From Bernardetiaceae bacterium (GTDB lineage: Bacteria > Bacteroidota > Bacteroidia > Cytophagales > Thermoflexibacteraceae): a stretch of DNA of 64,000 nucleotides. Where the stretch lies: NCBI GenBank assembly GCA_025057115.1, contig JANWWZ010000008.1:53286-117285 (forward strand). The letters run 5' to 3'. A program made the position numbers and the translations under genes. Below, piece by piece: positions 27,153 through 35,587 of this stretch; the stretch's first letter is position 1; each line of letters opens with the position of its first letter. The notes under the pieces are model-generated. The model had not been told where the DNA came from. It saw only the letters and a list, made by a program, of their open reading frames with translations, and did not search any database.

Positions 27153-27676
27153 TATTGAAAGGCTTCTTCTGGCTTTTTCTTCAAAATTGCTGCCAGAATA
27201 ACTGCCCCAATCGCACTAAAAGTAACCACCATCCCCAACTGCTGAATAGATTTAACCAGTGTAACGCTCATATCTTGCTTTTCAATTTCCGCCAAGGCGG
27301 TATCTATCTCACTATCGCTCATTCCTATTTTGCTGAACATGGCTTGGCTGTTTTTTATAACAGCTTGCTTGAGAGTCTCTGCCAACTGCGGATCAATGAA
27401 ATTGAAAAGAACATAGTTGAACAGGATTCCTATCACTCCTGCTACAAGTAGCATGATAAAAATGTCGCTAAACATTTCTTTAAAGGAAGCAAAACCGCCG
27501 CGTGCTTTCCGTAGTTGCAAACCGAAATAAATTATCAAAATGAGGCTAAGCAAAAATGATAGCAAGCTATAAGTTACACTTGCCATCCATTCTACATTTG
27601 TGGCGTAAACGAGAATTTGAACAAGTATGCTTATAATGGCTAATATAAAGCCGTAGCGAACTGTTTTGGATTTCAT
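27152..27676 (-). CDS. DUF4199 domain membrane protein
   Basis: A 174-residue inner-membrane protein from the ATG at 27676; an in-frame ATG at 27697 adds seven residues. It has four hydrophobic segments (about residues 8-28, 32-53, 70-95 and 145-168) with a basic loop LRKARGGFASFKEMF, the pattern of DUF4199, a Bacteroidota-restricted family of unknown function. It is the first gene of a two-gene unit with the DUF3299 protein. It is divergent from argH. Confidence 0.85.
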   Translation of the reverse strand: MKSKTVRYGFILAIISILVQILVYATNVEWMASVTYSLLSFLLSLILIIYFGLQLRKARGGFASFKEMFSDIFIMLLVAGVIGILFNYVLFNFIDPQLAETLKQAVIKNSQAMFSKIGMSDSEIDTALAEIEKQDMSVTLVKSIQQLGMVVTFSAIGAVILAAILKKKPEEAFQ

Positions 27677-27809
27677 AGAAATAGAGCTAATCTCCACTGG
27701 GCAAGTTACGTTTTCTTAGAGGAAAGTTTTGCATTTTTGCAACTGATTTTTTATAAACATTCTCGAGGTGTTTTGCTTTGTCATAGAAAAATGGCGTTTT
27801 TAGGCATGT

Positions 27810-29138
27810 ATGAAACTTTGGCAAAAGGAGTTTGATATTCACCAAAAAATAGAAGAATTTACCATCGGTTCTGACAGAGAAATAGATTTACTTCTTGCTC
27901 GCTACGATGTACTGGGGTCGTTAGCCCATGTGCAAATGCTCTGGCAAGTAGGGTTGATAACTGCGGAAGAATTACAGCAGTTGCGCGAAGGGCTCAAACA
28001 AATCTATGGCGAAATTGAACAAGGGCAGTTTGTCATTCAACAAGGCGTAGAAGATGTTCACTCTCAAATAGAAATTCTCCTTACCCAAAGGCTAGGTCAA
28101 GTAGGTAAAAAGATTCATACAGGGCGCTCGCGCAACGATCAAGTTCTTACCGACATTAAGTTATTTATTAGAGAAGAAATTTGTAAATTGGTTGAAAATA
28201 TTAACCAATTGGCTAACCTGTTTATCCAACAAAGCGAGAAATACAAGCACGTACTCTTGCCTGGCTATACGCACTTTCAATTGGCTATGCCTTCTAGCTT
28301 TGGTTTGTGGTTCGGCGCTTATGCGGAAAGCTTAGCGGATGACTTGCTAGTATTGCAAGCAGCCTACCGAGTCGCTGACCAGAATCCTTTGGGCTCTGCA
28401 GCAGGGTATGGCTCTTCTTTTCCCCTAAATCGCCGTTTAACTACCCAATTGCTAGGCTTTGCCGATTTAAACTACAACAGCGCCTACGCTCAAATGACCC
28501 GCGGCAAAACGGAACGTATCACGGCTTTTGCCCTCGGCTCAGTAGCCTCTACTCTTGCCCGACTTGCCTCAGACGTGTGCCTGTACATGAGCCAGAACAT
28601 GGACTTTTTGACCTTTCCCCAAGAACTTACCACTGGCTCTAGCATCATGCCGCATAAGAAAAACCCCGATGTGTTTGAGCTGATTCGCGCCAAATGCAAC
28701 CGCTTGCAAGCCTTGCCCTTTGAAATAGGCACGATCATGGCTAACTTGCCTTCGGGCTATCACCGCGACTTTCAACTGATTAAGGAAATCCTCCTGCCTG
28801 CCTTCGCCGAACTTACTAACTGTATCGATCTTGCCGCTTATATGTTAAAGCAGGTAATAGTGCGAGATAATATCCTCAGCGAAGAAAAGTACAAATACCT
28901 TTTTAGCGTAGAGGCGGTGAATCAAGAGGTAATCAAAGGCATGAGTTTTCGCGAGGCATATCGCAAAGTAGCCCAGCAAATACAACAAGGCAATTTTTAT
29001 CCTCCCACCACATTGCACCACACTCACGAAGGCAGCATTGGCAACCTGTGCAATGAAGAAATTCAGCGCAAATTGGAAACTATTATTGCCAGTTTTGAGT
29101 TTGAAAAAGCGAAAAAGATGTACCAACTGTTAAACTAA
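27810..29138 (+). CDS. argH: Argininosuccinate lyase
   Basis: Last step of arginine synthesis: splits argininosuccinate to arginine and fumarate. The 442-residue product has the superfamily signature GSSIMPHKKNPDVFE near residue 280 and the N-terminal argininosuccinate-lyase motifs EDVHSQIE and GRSRNDQV. GYTHFQLAMP carries a catalytic His-type residue. No other arginine genes are adjacent, so it is unlinked from the pathway here. A small hypothetical gene follows after 15 bases on the same strand. Confidence 0.96.
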   Translation: MKLWQKEFDIHQKIEEFTIGSDREIDLLLARYDVLGSLAHVQMLWQVGLITAEELQQLREGLKQIYGEIEQGQFVIQQGVEDVHSQIEILLTQRLGQVGKKIHTGRSRNDQVLTDIKLFIREEICKLVENINQLANLFIQQSEKYKHVLLPGYTHFQLAMPSSFGLWFGAYAESLADDLLVLQAAYRVADQNPLGSAAGYGSSFPLNRRLTTQLLGFADLNYNSAYAQMTRGKTERITAFALGSVASTLARLASDVCLYMSQNMDFLTFPQELTTGSSIMPHKKNPDVFELIRAKCNRLQALPFEIGTIMANLPSGYHRDFQLIKEILLPAFAELTNCIDLAAYMLKQVIVRDNILSEEKYKYLFSVEAVNQEVIKGMSFREAYRKVAQQIQQGNFYPPTTLHHTHEGSIGNLCNEEIQRKLETIIASFEFEKAKKMYQLLN

Positions 29139-29153
29139 AATTTTGCTGACAAT

Positions 29154-29453
29154 ATGTTTAACCCCGGGGAAAAAGTTGTTTGCATCAACGCAGATTTTTC
29201 TATGTATCCCAACATATGGGACGTATTCAAGCAATTGCCTAAACAAGATGAAATTTACACTGTGCGAGAAAGGCAGTACGTGCAAGGAATGGGCTACCGA
29301 ATTTTGCTAGAAGAAATCCATAACCCGCCAGTATATGTGGACCTAGTCAAAGGCATGGTAGAACCTGCTTTTGCAGCTACTCGATTTGCCCGCCTAAGCG
29401 ATCCCCTTGCTATAAAAGAAACAACGGCAGTAGAAGAAGAAATAGCCGTTTAA
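29154..29453 (+). CDS. Small hypothetical protein
   Basis: A 99-residue soluble protein of unknown function. The first 80 residues (GEKVVCINADFSMYPN, then EIYTVRER and GYRILLEEI) form a short strand-rich pattern like an SH3-type barrel, and the last 20 are an acidic tail. It follows argH by 15 bases and ends before a strong terminator, so the two genes probably share a transcript. The family appears restricted to Bacteroidota-like genomes, to the extent I can judge. Confidence 0.75.
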   Translation: MFNPGEKVVCINADFSMYPNIWDVFKQLPKQDEIYTVRERQYVQGMGYRILLEEIHNPPVYVDLVKGMVEPAFAATRFARLSDPLAIKETTAVEEEIAV

Positions 29454-29502
29454 AAACACTTCTTTTTAAAACCTTGCCTTATCGCCGAGTGTTTACTTCC
29501 TG

Positions 29503-29541
29503 ATCCTGAGCATTTAATCGTACCTTGCTCAGGATTTTTTT
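29503..29541 (+). terminator. Rho-independent terminator after the argH unit
   Basis: ATCCTGAGCA at 29503-29512 pairs perfectly with TGCTCAGGAT at 29526-29535, followed by six T. Confidence 0.88.
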
Positions 29542-29584
29542 GCGAAATTTATATCCTTAGAAGTTTTAATCAAACGGTATAAAA

Positions 29585-32500
29585 ATGAAAACTCGGTTGC
29601 TTATTGGGGCAGCTCTAATGGGGGGAGCTGCTTTTGTCTCAAGCTATTACCTTCCTTCTAAAGAGCCTATCCGCATTTTAGTGTTTACCAAAACAGCAGG
29701 ATTTCGCCATGCTTCTATTCCAGATGGAATAGCAGCTCTGCGGAAGATTGCGCAAGAAAATGGCTACCTGATGGACACTACAGAAAACGCCGAACAGTTC
29801 AATGAAGAAAACTTGAAAAAGTATGCTGCTGTAGTGTTTCTTAGCACGACAGGCGATGTGCTCAACGAAGCACAACAAGCTGATTTTGAGCGTTATATTC
29901 AAGCAGGGGGCGGATATGTAGGCATCCATGCAGCAGCTGACACGGAGTATGATTGGCCCTGGTACGGCAAGCTCGTAGGAGGCTATTTTAATGGACATCC
30001 TTCCACTCCTTCTAACGTTCAGCGCGGTCAAATCTTTGTCATCGACCGCACTCATCCTTCTACGCAACACCTACGGGATACCATAGAGCGCACTGACGAA
30101 TGGTATGACTATCGCAACATGTATCCAGGAGTAAAAATTTTAATGCGCATTAATGAAAAATCCTATGTGGGCTCGCGCATGAAAAACAACCATGCCATTT
30201 GTTGGTATCACGAGTACGATGGAGGAAGAGCATGGTACACCGCAGGTGGACATACTTCGGAAAGTTTTTATGAGCCTGATTTTATTGCGCACCTTGCGGG
30301 AGGATTGCGATATGCCATCGGCAAAGCCGAACCCCTCGACTATCGCAAAGCCCGCACAAAGCGCGTACCAGAAGAAAACCGCTTCACCAAACTCATACTA
30401 GAAAATTACCTCGACGAACCTACTGAACTGACTGTACTGCCCGATGGGCGCGTTTTGTTCATTGAGCGAAAAGGCGCTGTAAAAATTTACAAACCTGACG
30501 AAAATCGCGTTAAGGAGGTTAATCGCATTAAAGTATATACCAACCACGAAGATGGACTGATAGGGCTTGCTGCTGATCCCAATTTTGCCCAAAATCACTG
30601 GGTATATCTATACTACTCTCATCCCATAGAGTCGGTCAATCAGCTTTCGCGTTTTACTATGAAAGGCGATAGCTTAGACCTTAGTACAGAAGTAAAAATC
30701 CTCAGTGTGCCAGTACAGCGCGAGGAATGTTGCCATACAGGAGGCTCTATTGCTTTTGATGCCCAAGGCAATTTGTATCTTTCCACAGGAGATAATACCA
30801 ATCCTTTCCAGTCGGAAGGTTACTCTCCTAGCGATGAACGACCTGGGCGCCATGCCTTTGACGCGCAGGGTTCCTCTGCCAACACAAACGACTTGCGCGG
30901 CAAAATTTTGCGCATCAAGCCCCAGCCTGATGGATCTTATACCATTCCCGAAGGCAACTTATTTCCTCCTGGCACCCCTAATACGCGCCCTGAAATTTAC
31001 GTCATGGGCTGCCGCAACCCCTATCGCATTTCAGTAGATAAAAAAACTGGCTTTCTTTATTGGGGAGATATAGGTCCAGACGCAGGAGAAGACAACTACA
31101 ATCGCGGTCCCCGAGGCTATTGCGAGATCAATCGTGCTACTAAAGCTGGCAATTTTGGCTGGCCTCTTTTTGTGGCTGATAACAAGCCTTACCAGCGCTA
31201 CGACTTTGAAACCCAAAAATCACTAGGTTTTCACAATCCCGAAAAACCCCTTAATCTCTCCCCTAACAACACAGGTTTGAAAGAACTCCCTCCCGCTCAA
31301 AAGCCTATTATTTGGTACCCCTATGCGAAATCGCGAGAATTTCCCATCGTAGGGGAAGGAGGACGCAACCCCATGGCAGGAGAGGTATTCTATTCAGACC
31401 GCTACCGAAAAACCGATAAATCCTTTCCCGACTATTACGATGGCAAACTGTTTATCTACGACTGGATGCGCGGTTGGATTATGACAGTTACTTTTGATCA
31501 GCAAGGCAACATTGAAAATCTTTCGCGATTTATGCCCTCTACCAAGTTTAACAACCCTATGGATATGGAATTTGCCCCAGATGGAACGCTGTATTTGCTT
31601 GAATATGGCACTAATTGGTTTAGTCGCAATGAAGATGCCCGTTTAGTGCGAATAGAGTACAGTGCGGGAAATCGCCGCCCTGTGGTGCAAATAAGCGCTG
31701 ATAAAACCGCCGGTGCGGTGCCTTTTACTGTGCAGTTTAGCAGCAACGGAACCAAGGACTACGATGGAGATGCTTTGAAGTATGAATGGTTTTTTACACC
31801 CGAAGCCCGCTCTCCTCAGGCACGCATTCCTAATCCTGTTTACACTTTTACTAAGCCAGGCATTTACAAAGTTCGTTTGCGCGTTTCTGATGGAAAAGGT
31901 GGAGTGGCAGAGCAACTACTAGAAATTCAAGCGGGTAATGCCCTGCCTGAAGTTCAACTTGCCTTAAGTGGCAACCAAACTTTTTACTTCGATGGTGAAA
32001 AACGTCCTTATGTAGTCAGTGTGCGCGACAAGGAAGATGGAACCCTCGAAAATGGTGGCATCAATCCCGAAGAAGTAATGGTGAAATTAAATTATTTGCC
32101 CGAAGGCAAGGATCTCACCCTTGTTGCTCAGGGACATCGCACTAAAGACAGCGAAATTACAGGCTTCTTAGCAGGCAAGCGCATGATTGAGGAGGGAACC
32201 TGTCGCTCTTGCCATGCACTAGATCAGAAGTCAGTAGGTCCGAGCTACTTAGACATTGCCAAGCGCTATCACCGCGAACGCAATGCGGTCATGTATCTGG
32301 CAGAAAAAATTATAAAAGGAGGAGCGGGTAACTGGGGCAATAAAGGCATGGCTGCTCACCCGCAACTTTCCCTAGACCAGGCAGCAGAAATGGTGCGCTA
32401 CATTTTAAGCCTCGCCGAAGACCAAAAGAAGAAAGATGCTTTGCCAGTGAAAGGAAGTTTCGTTTTTGATAAACATTTAGGCAAGGATGAAAAAGGCGTG

Positions 32501-32953
32501 TACGTCATGCAAGCCGCTTATACTGACAAAGGAGCCTCTGGCGTAGGTCCATTAACCAGTAGCTATACATTAGTACTGCGTTCACCTGTAATAAAGGCGG
32601 TGGCTGCGGACGCTCCTGCTAATTTTACTCGCATTAACTTAAACGGAAAAGAGTATGCAGTCCTGGGCCATGGCGGCTATCTGGCATACAAAAACATAGA
32701 CTTAACTCAGGTGAGCAGAATTTCTTTTAGCGTGGGAACGCAAGAGGCAAAGGCAAAAGTAGAAGTGCGCACAGGCTCACCAGAAGGGGAACTTTTGGGA
32801 ACTTTTGTAGTGGCTAATGAACCACCTTTGCAAACTGCTTCAATAAGTTTTGCCCCTTGCAGTGGCAAGAGGGATATTTATTTAGTTTGCCACATTATAG
32901 AAGCTAAAACTCAGCCGTTTATCGGCATAGAATGGCTGCGATTTGAACAATGA
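29585..32953 (+). CDS. Multidomain ThuA / PQQ-type sugar dehydrogenase / PKD / cytochrome c protein
   Basis: A 1122-residue exported protein, with a signal peptide or anchor in the first 24 residues. Domains in order: ThuA-like glutamine-amidotransferase-fold domain (about 27-245; VFTKTAGFRHASI, GGGYVGIHAAAD), soluble glucose dehydrogenase-type beta-propeller (about 265-690; GLIGLAADPNF, CCHTGGSIAFD), PKD domain (about 695-785; DYDGDALKYEWFF), a mono-heme cytochrome c with CRSCH at residues 873-877, and a C-terminal beta-sandwich like CBM6. The arrangement suggests periplasmic oxidation of a sugar, with electrons passed to the attached heme; the substrate is unknown. It lies alone between two terminators. 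Confidence 0.9.
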   Translation: MKTRLLIGAALMGGAAFVSSYYLPSKEPIRILVFTKTAGFRHASIPDGIAALRKIAQENGYLMDTTENAEQFNEENLKKYAAVVFLSTTGDVLNEAQQADFERYIQAGGGYVGIHAAADTEYDWPWYGKLVGGYFNGHPSTPSNVQRGQIFVIDRTHPSTQHLRDTIERTDEWYDYRNMYPGVKILMRINEKSYVGSRMKNNHAICWYHEYDGGRAWYTAGGHTSESFYEPDFIAHLAGGLRYAIGKAEPLDYRKARTKRVPEENRFTKLILENYLDEPTELTVLPDGRVLFIERKGAVKIYKPDENRVKEVNRIKVYTNHEDGLIGLAADPNFAQNHWVYLYYSHPIESVNQLSRFTMKGDSLDLSTEVKILSVPVQREECCHTGGSIAFDAQGNLYLSTGDNTNPFQSEGYSPSDERPGRHAFDAQGSSANTNDLRGKILRIKPQPDGSYTIPEGNLFPPGTPNTRPEIYVMGCRNPYRISVDKKTGFLYWGDIGPDAGEDNYNRGPRGYCEINRATKAGNFGWPLFVADNKPYQRYDFETQKSLGFHNPEKPLNLSPNNTGLKELPPAQKPIIWYPYAKSREFPIVGEGGRNPMAGEVFYSDRYRKTDKSFPDYYDGKLFIYDWMRGWIMTVTFDQQGNIENLSRFMPSTKFNNPMDMEFAPDGTLYLLEYGTNWFSRNEDARLVRIEYSAGNRRPVVQISADKTAGAVPFTVQFSSNGTKDYDGDALKYEWFFTPEARSPQARIPNPVYTFTKPGIYKVRLRVSDGKGGVAEQLLEIQAGNALPEVQLALSGNQTFYFDGEKRPYVVSVRDKEDGTLENGGINPEEVMVKLNYLPEGKDLTLVAQGHRTKDSEITGFLAGKRMIEEGTCRSCHALDQKSVGPSYLDIAKRYHRERNAVMYLAEKIIKGGAGNWGNKGMAAHPQLSLDQAAEMVRYILSLAEDQKKKDALPVKGSFVFDKHLGKDEKGVYVMQAAYTDKGASGVGPLTSSYTLVLRSPVIKAVAADAPANFTRINLNGKEYAVLGHGGYLAYKNIDLTQVSRISFSVGTQEAKAKVEVRTGSPEGELLGTFVVANEPPLQTASISFAPCSGKRDIYLVCHIIEAKTQPFIGIEWLRFEQ

Positions 32954-32980
32954 GATTTTGCCTAAAGGAGGTAACCCATT

Positions 32981-33017
32981 AAAAGGTGATAGCAAATTAA
33001 GCTATCGCCTTTTTAGT
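32981..33017 (+). terminator. Terminator after the sugar dehydrogenase gene
   Basis: AAAAGGTGATAGC at 32981-32993 pairs with GCTATCGCCTTTT at 33001-33013 (one G-T pair), with a TTTTT run at its end. The following bases to 33180 show no gene. Confidence 0.8.
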
Positions 33018-33198
33018 TGCCTTCCGTTTGCGGATGGTTGGGAAAAAGCAATAAAAAAACTGCTTTTATCTTATCTCAAGAGGCAATCGCAGATCAAGTA
33101 AGGATTTTTCAGTAAAACGGAGTTGATAAAAGTAGCGCCAAATCAAATTGTAGCCAGCTGAAGCAAGCTAGAAAAACTTCTTCTTGTTCCTACAAAAA

Positions 33199-33230
33199 TT
33201 TGTAGCTTTATCGATGAGATGCTATTTTTG
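33199..33230 (+). promoter_or_regulatory. Promoter of tRNA-Leu
   Basis: TTTG at 33199-33202, a 20-base spacer, then TATTTTTG at 33223-33230: an exact match to the Bacteroidota promoter consensus. Expected start near 33237, ten bases before the tRNA. The -33 box overlaps a perfect palindrome with arms CTACAAA/TTTGTAG (33190-33205). Confidence 0.75.
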
Positions 33231-33246
33231 CCCATTGCCAAGCCCT

Positions 33247-33330
33247 GCCCGAGTGGCGGAATAGGTAGACGCGCTGGTCTCAAAAACCAGTGGCAGCAAT
33301 GCCGTGCCGGTTCGACTCCGGCCTCGGGTA
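33247..33330 (+). tRNA. tRNA-Leu (anticodon CAA)
   Basis: 84 bases. The acceptor arms GCCCGAG and CTCGGGT pair (first pair G-T) with discriminator A. The anticodon loop CTCAAAA sits between CTGGT and ACCAG and gives CAA at 33280-33282 region, reading UUG. A long variable arm (GGCAGCAATGCC) is typical of tRNA-Leu, and the T arm GCCGG-TTCGACT-CCGGC is normal. CCA is not encoded. Confidence 0.95.
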
Positions 33331-33440
33331 CTTATCTTATCGCCCTCCTTTTGGCTTCTCTTCTGTAAGTTTGTCTGTTTCCTTTCAGTGAATTTTTTTT
33401 CTAAATTGTGCCAGAACATTTTTAACTTACTCAAATAATT

Positions 33441-34139
33441 ATGCCACCGAAATTAGTTGTGCTTTCGGGTGCGGGTATTAGCGCCGAAAGCGGCATCAAA
33501 ACTTTTCGCGATGCGGGAGGGTTATGGGAGCAGTATCGCATAGAAGAGGTTGCTACTCCAGAAGCATGGCGCAACAACCCTGGTCTAGTGCTGGAATTTT
33601 ATAACGCTCGTCGGCGGCAAGCTCGGCAGGCGCAACCTAACCGTGCTCACTATATTTTAGCAGAATTACAACAGGATTTTGATGTAACCATCATCACCCA
33701 AAACGTAGACGACTTGCATGAACGCGCTGGCAGCCGCAATGTGATTCACTTGCATGGAAGTTTGTTCAAAATGCGCAGTACTGCCGATGAATCACTAGTG
33801 TTTGACATTTACGAGGACATGAAACTGGGCGATACATGTCCACTGGGTTCTCAGTTGCGCCCTCATATTGTATGGTTTGGAGAGTACGTGCCATTAATTG
33901 AAACAGCTGCTGAAATTGTATCTGAGGCAGATGCCTTTGTAGTGGTGGGAACCTCATTGCAGGTATATCCAGCAGCGGGGCTGGTAAATGAAGCCCCAGC
34001 GGGAATTCCTAAGTTTGTTGTAGATGTCAATATTCCCTACATTAGTCCTGTATTAGGCTTTACGCCCATTGAAGCCCCTGCCAGTGTAGGCATGGAGCAG
34101 GTAAAAGAGCAACTGCGGCGTATTTTTGCCCTGCAATGA
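33441..34139 (+). CDS. Sir2 family NAD-dependent protein deacylase (sirtuin, class III type)
   Basis: Uses NAD to remove acyl groups from lysines. The 232-residue protein has GAGISAESGIKTFRD near residue 8, TQNVDDLHERAG with the substrate-site Asn/Asp, and the catalytic His in HLHGSL near residue 110. The YNARRRQ segment near residue 55 supplies the Tyr and Arg of class III sirtuins that prefer succinyl or malonyl groups, so it is CobB-like in specificity. The zinc site is unusual: only one Cys remains (DTCPLG) where four are usual. Its last codons overlap the glycosyltransferase start by four bases (ATGA). Confidence 0.92.
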   Translation: MPPKLVVLSGAGISAESGIKTFRDAGGLWEQYRIEEVATPEAWRNNPGLVLEFYNARRRQARQAQPNRAHYILAELQQDFDVTIITQNVDDLHERAGSRNVIHLHGSLFKMRSTADESLVFDIYEDMKLGDTCPLGSQLRPHIVWFGEYVPLIETAAEIVSEADAFVVVGTSLQVYPAAGLVNEAPAGIPKFVVDVNIPYISPVLGFTPIEAPASVGMEQVKEQLRRIFALQ

Positions 34140-35446
34140 AAAAAGTACTCATTATTTCCTACTACTGGCCTCCCTGCGGAGGCATTGGTGTGCTGCGATG
34201 TTTGAAAATTGCTAAATATTTGCGCTTATACGGCTGGGAACCCATTGTTTACACTGCTCAAAACGCCCATTATCCCACTTTGGATTACTCCAATTTGAAG
34301 GATATTCCCAAAGGCATGCTTGTGCTTGAGCAGCCCATTTTTGAACCTTATGCGTACTATAAGAAGTTTGTAGGCAAACCAGCCGATGCTAACGTAAATA
34401 ACGACTTAGTAGCCTCAGGCATTACAGGTTGGAAATACAAGTTATCAGTTTTTATTCGCAGTAATTTTTTTATTCCCGATGCCCGTGCTTGCTGGATTAG
34501 ACCCTCGGTTAAATTTCTGCTTCGATGGCTCCGACAAAACCGCGTTGAAGCTATTTTTTCCGATGGACCGCCTCATACCAATACAGTGATTGCCTGTAAA
34601 ATACGCCAAGCAACTGGCTTGCCGTGGCTGGCAGATTTCCAAGATCCTTGGACGCAAGTGGACTACTATCAACGCTTGATTCTCACTCCTTGGGCAGATG
34701 CCAAACACCGCCAGCTGGAGCAACAAGTATTTCAAACAGCCAATGCAATCACTATCGTAAGCCCTACGTGGAAGCGCGATCTAGAAAGCATCGGTGCCCA
34801 GAATGTGCACCTAATTCCTTGGGGGTATGACGAAGACGATTTTCAAGATTTACATTTGCCTCTGGACGCTTGTTTGACTCTTACTCACGCAGGACTCATC
34901 GGAGAAGATCGCCATCCCGAGCAGCTATTTGCCGCTATTGCTGAACTGATTCAGGAAACGCCCGCCTTTGGAGAAGTATTTCGCCTGCAGCTTATAGGAC
35001 AAGTGGATGTATCTGTCAATGAGTCAATTGAGAGATATAAGCTCAACAAAATAGCCCATGTGCTGCCTCCCGTTAGCCGAAGGGAATCCCTTGAAAAATT
35101 AGCTGCTTCTCAGGCTTTGCTTTTGATTCTCAACAAGGCAGCTAATGCCAACGGCAGAATTCCAGGCAAATTGTTTGAATATCTAGCAGTGCGCCGACCC
35201 GTGATCTGTATAGGCAATCCCAGCAGCGACACTGACCAGATTTTGCAGCAATGCGGTGCTGGCAAATGCATAGACCATACTGATAAAGAAGGGATGAAAG
35301 CAGCTTTGAAAAAGCTGTTTGCCATTTACCAACAGCAAGGACATCTCCCGTTTTCTACCAATCCCCAAAACATAATCCAATACTCTAACCGCTTACTGAC
35401 TGGCAAAGTAGCTGCTTTGTTAGACTCCATTACTGGACTTAGTTGA
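34136..35446 (+). CDS. Glycosyltransferase, GT4-like
   Basis: A 436-residue cytoplasmic or membrane-associated transferase of the GT-B fold. The N-terminus (VLIISYYWPPCGGIGVLRCLKIAKYLRLYGWEPIVYTAQN in sections) holds a glycine-rich sugar-acceptor loop; the C-terminal half has ITHAGLIGEDRHPEQLFAA and RIPGKLFEYLAVRRPVI, whose Glu is the GT4 EX7E-type nucleotide-sugar contact. The sugar and acceptor are not predictable. It starts within the stop codon of the sirtuin gene by a four-base ATGA overlap, so translation is coupled, although the two functions are not obviously related. Confidence 0.85.
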   Translation: MKKVLIISYYWPPCGGIGVLRCLKIAKYLRLYGWEPIVYTAQNAHYPTLDYSNLKDIPKGMLVLEQPIFEPYAYYKKFVGKPADANVNNDLVASGITGWKYKLSVFIRSNFFIPDARACWIRPSVKFLLRWLRQNRVEAIFSDGPPHTNTVIACKIRQATGLPWLADFQDPWTQVDYYQRLILTPWADAKHRQLEQQVFQTANAITIVSPTWKRDLESIGAQNVHLIPWGYDEDDFQDLHLPLDACLTLTHAGLIGEDRHPEQLFAAIAELIQETPAFGEVFRLQLIGQVDVSVNESIERYKLNKIAHVLPPVSRRESLEKLAASQALLLILNKAANANGRIPGKLFEYLAVRRPVICIGNPSSDTDQILQQCGAGKCIDHTDKEGMKAALKKLFAIYQQQGHLPFSTNPQNIIQYSNRLLTGKVAALLDSITGLS

Positions 35447-35587
35447 AAAAAACAAAAATTTTCTCCCGCTTGCCATTTTCTTTTTTAAACTTCAAACAAA
35501 GTTAGAGCTGTTGGTCAGTGAGTGGAATGCGATAAATAGCTAAACTAAACTGTAAGTAAATCGGCGCGATGTTATTACTTTGTTTGT

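Noticed and set aside
33222..33434. 70-codon minus-strand frame covering tRNA-Leu
   Set aside because: It translates the tRNA gene and shows the classic spurious tRNA-antisense peptide (GRSRTGTALL).
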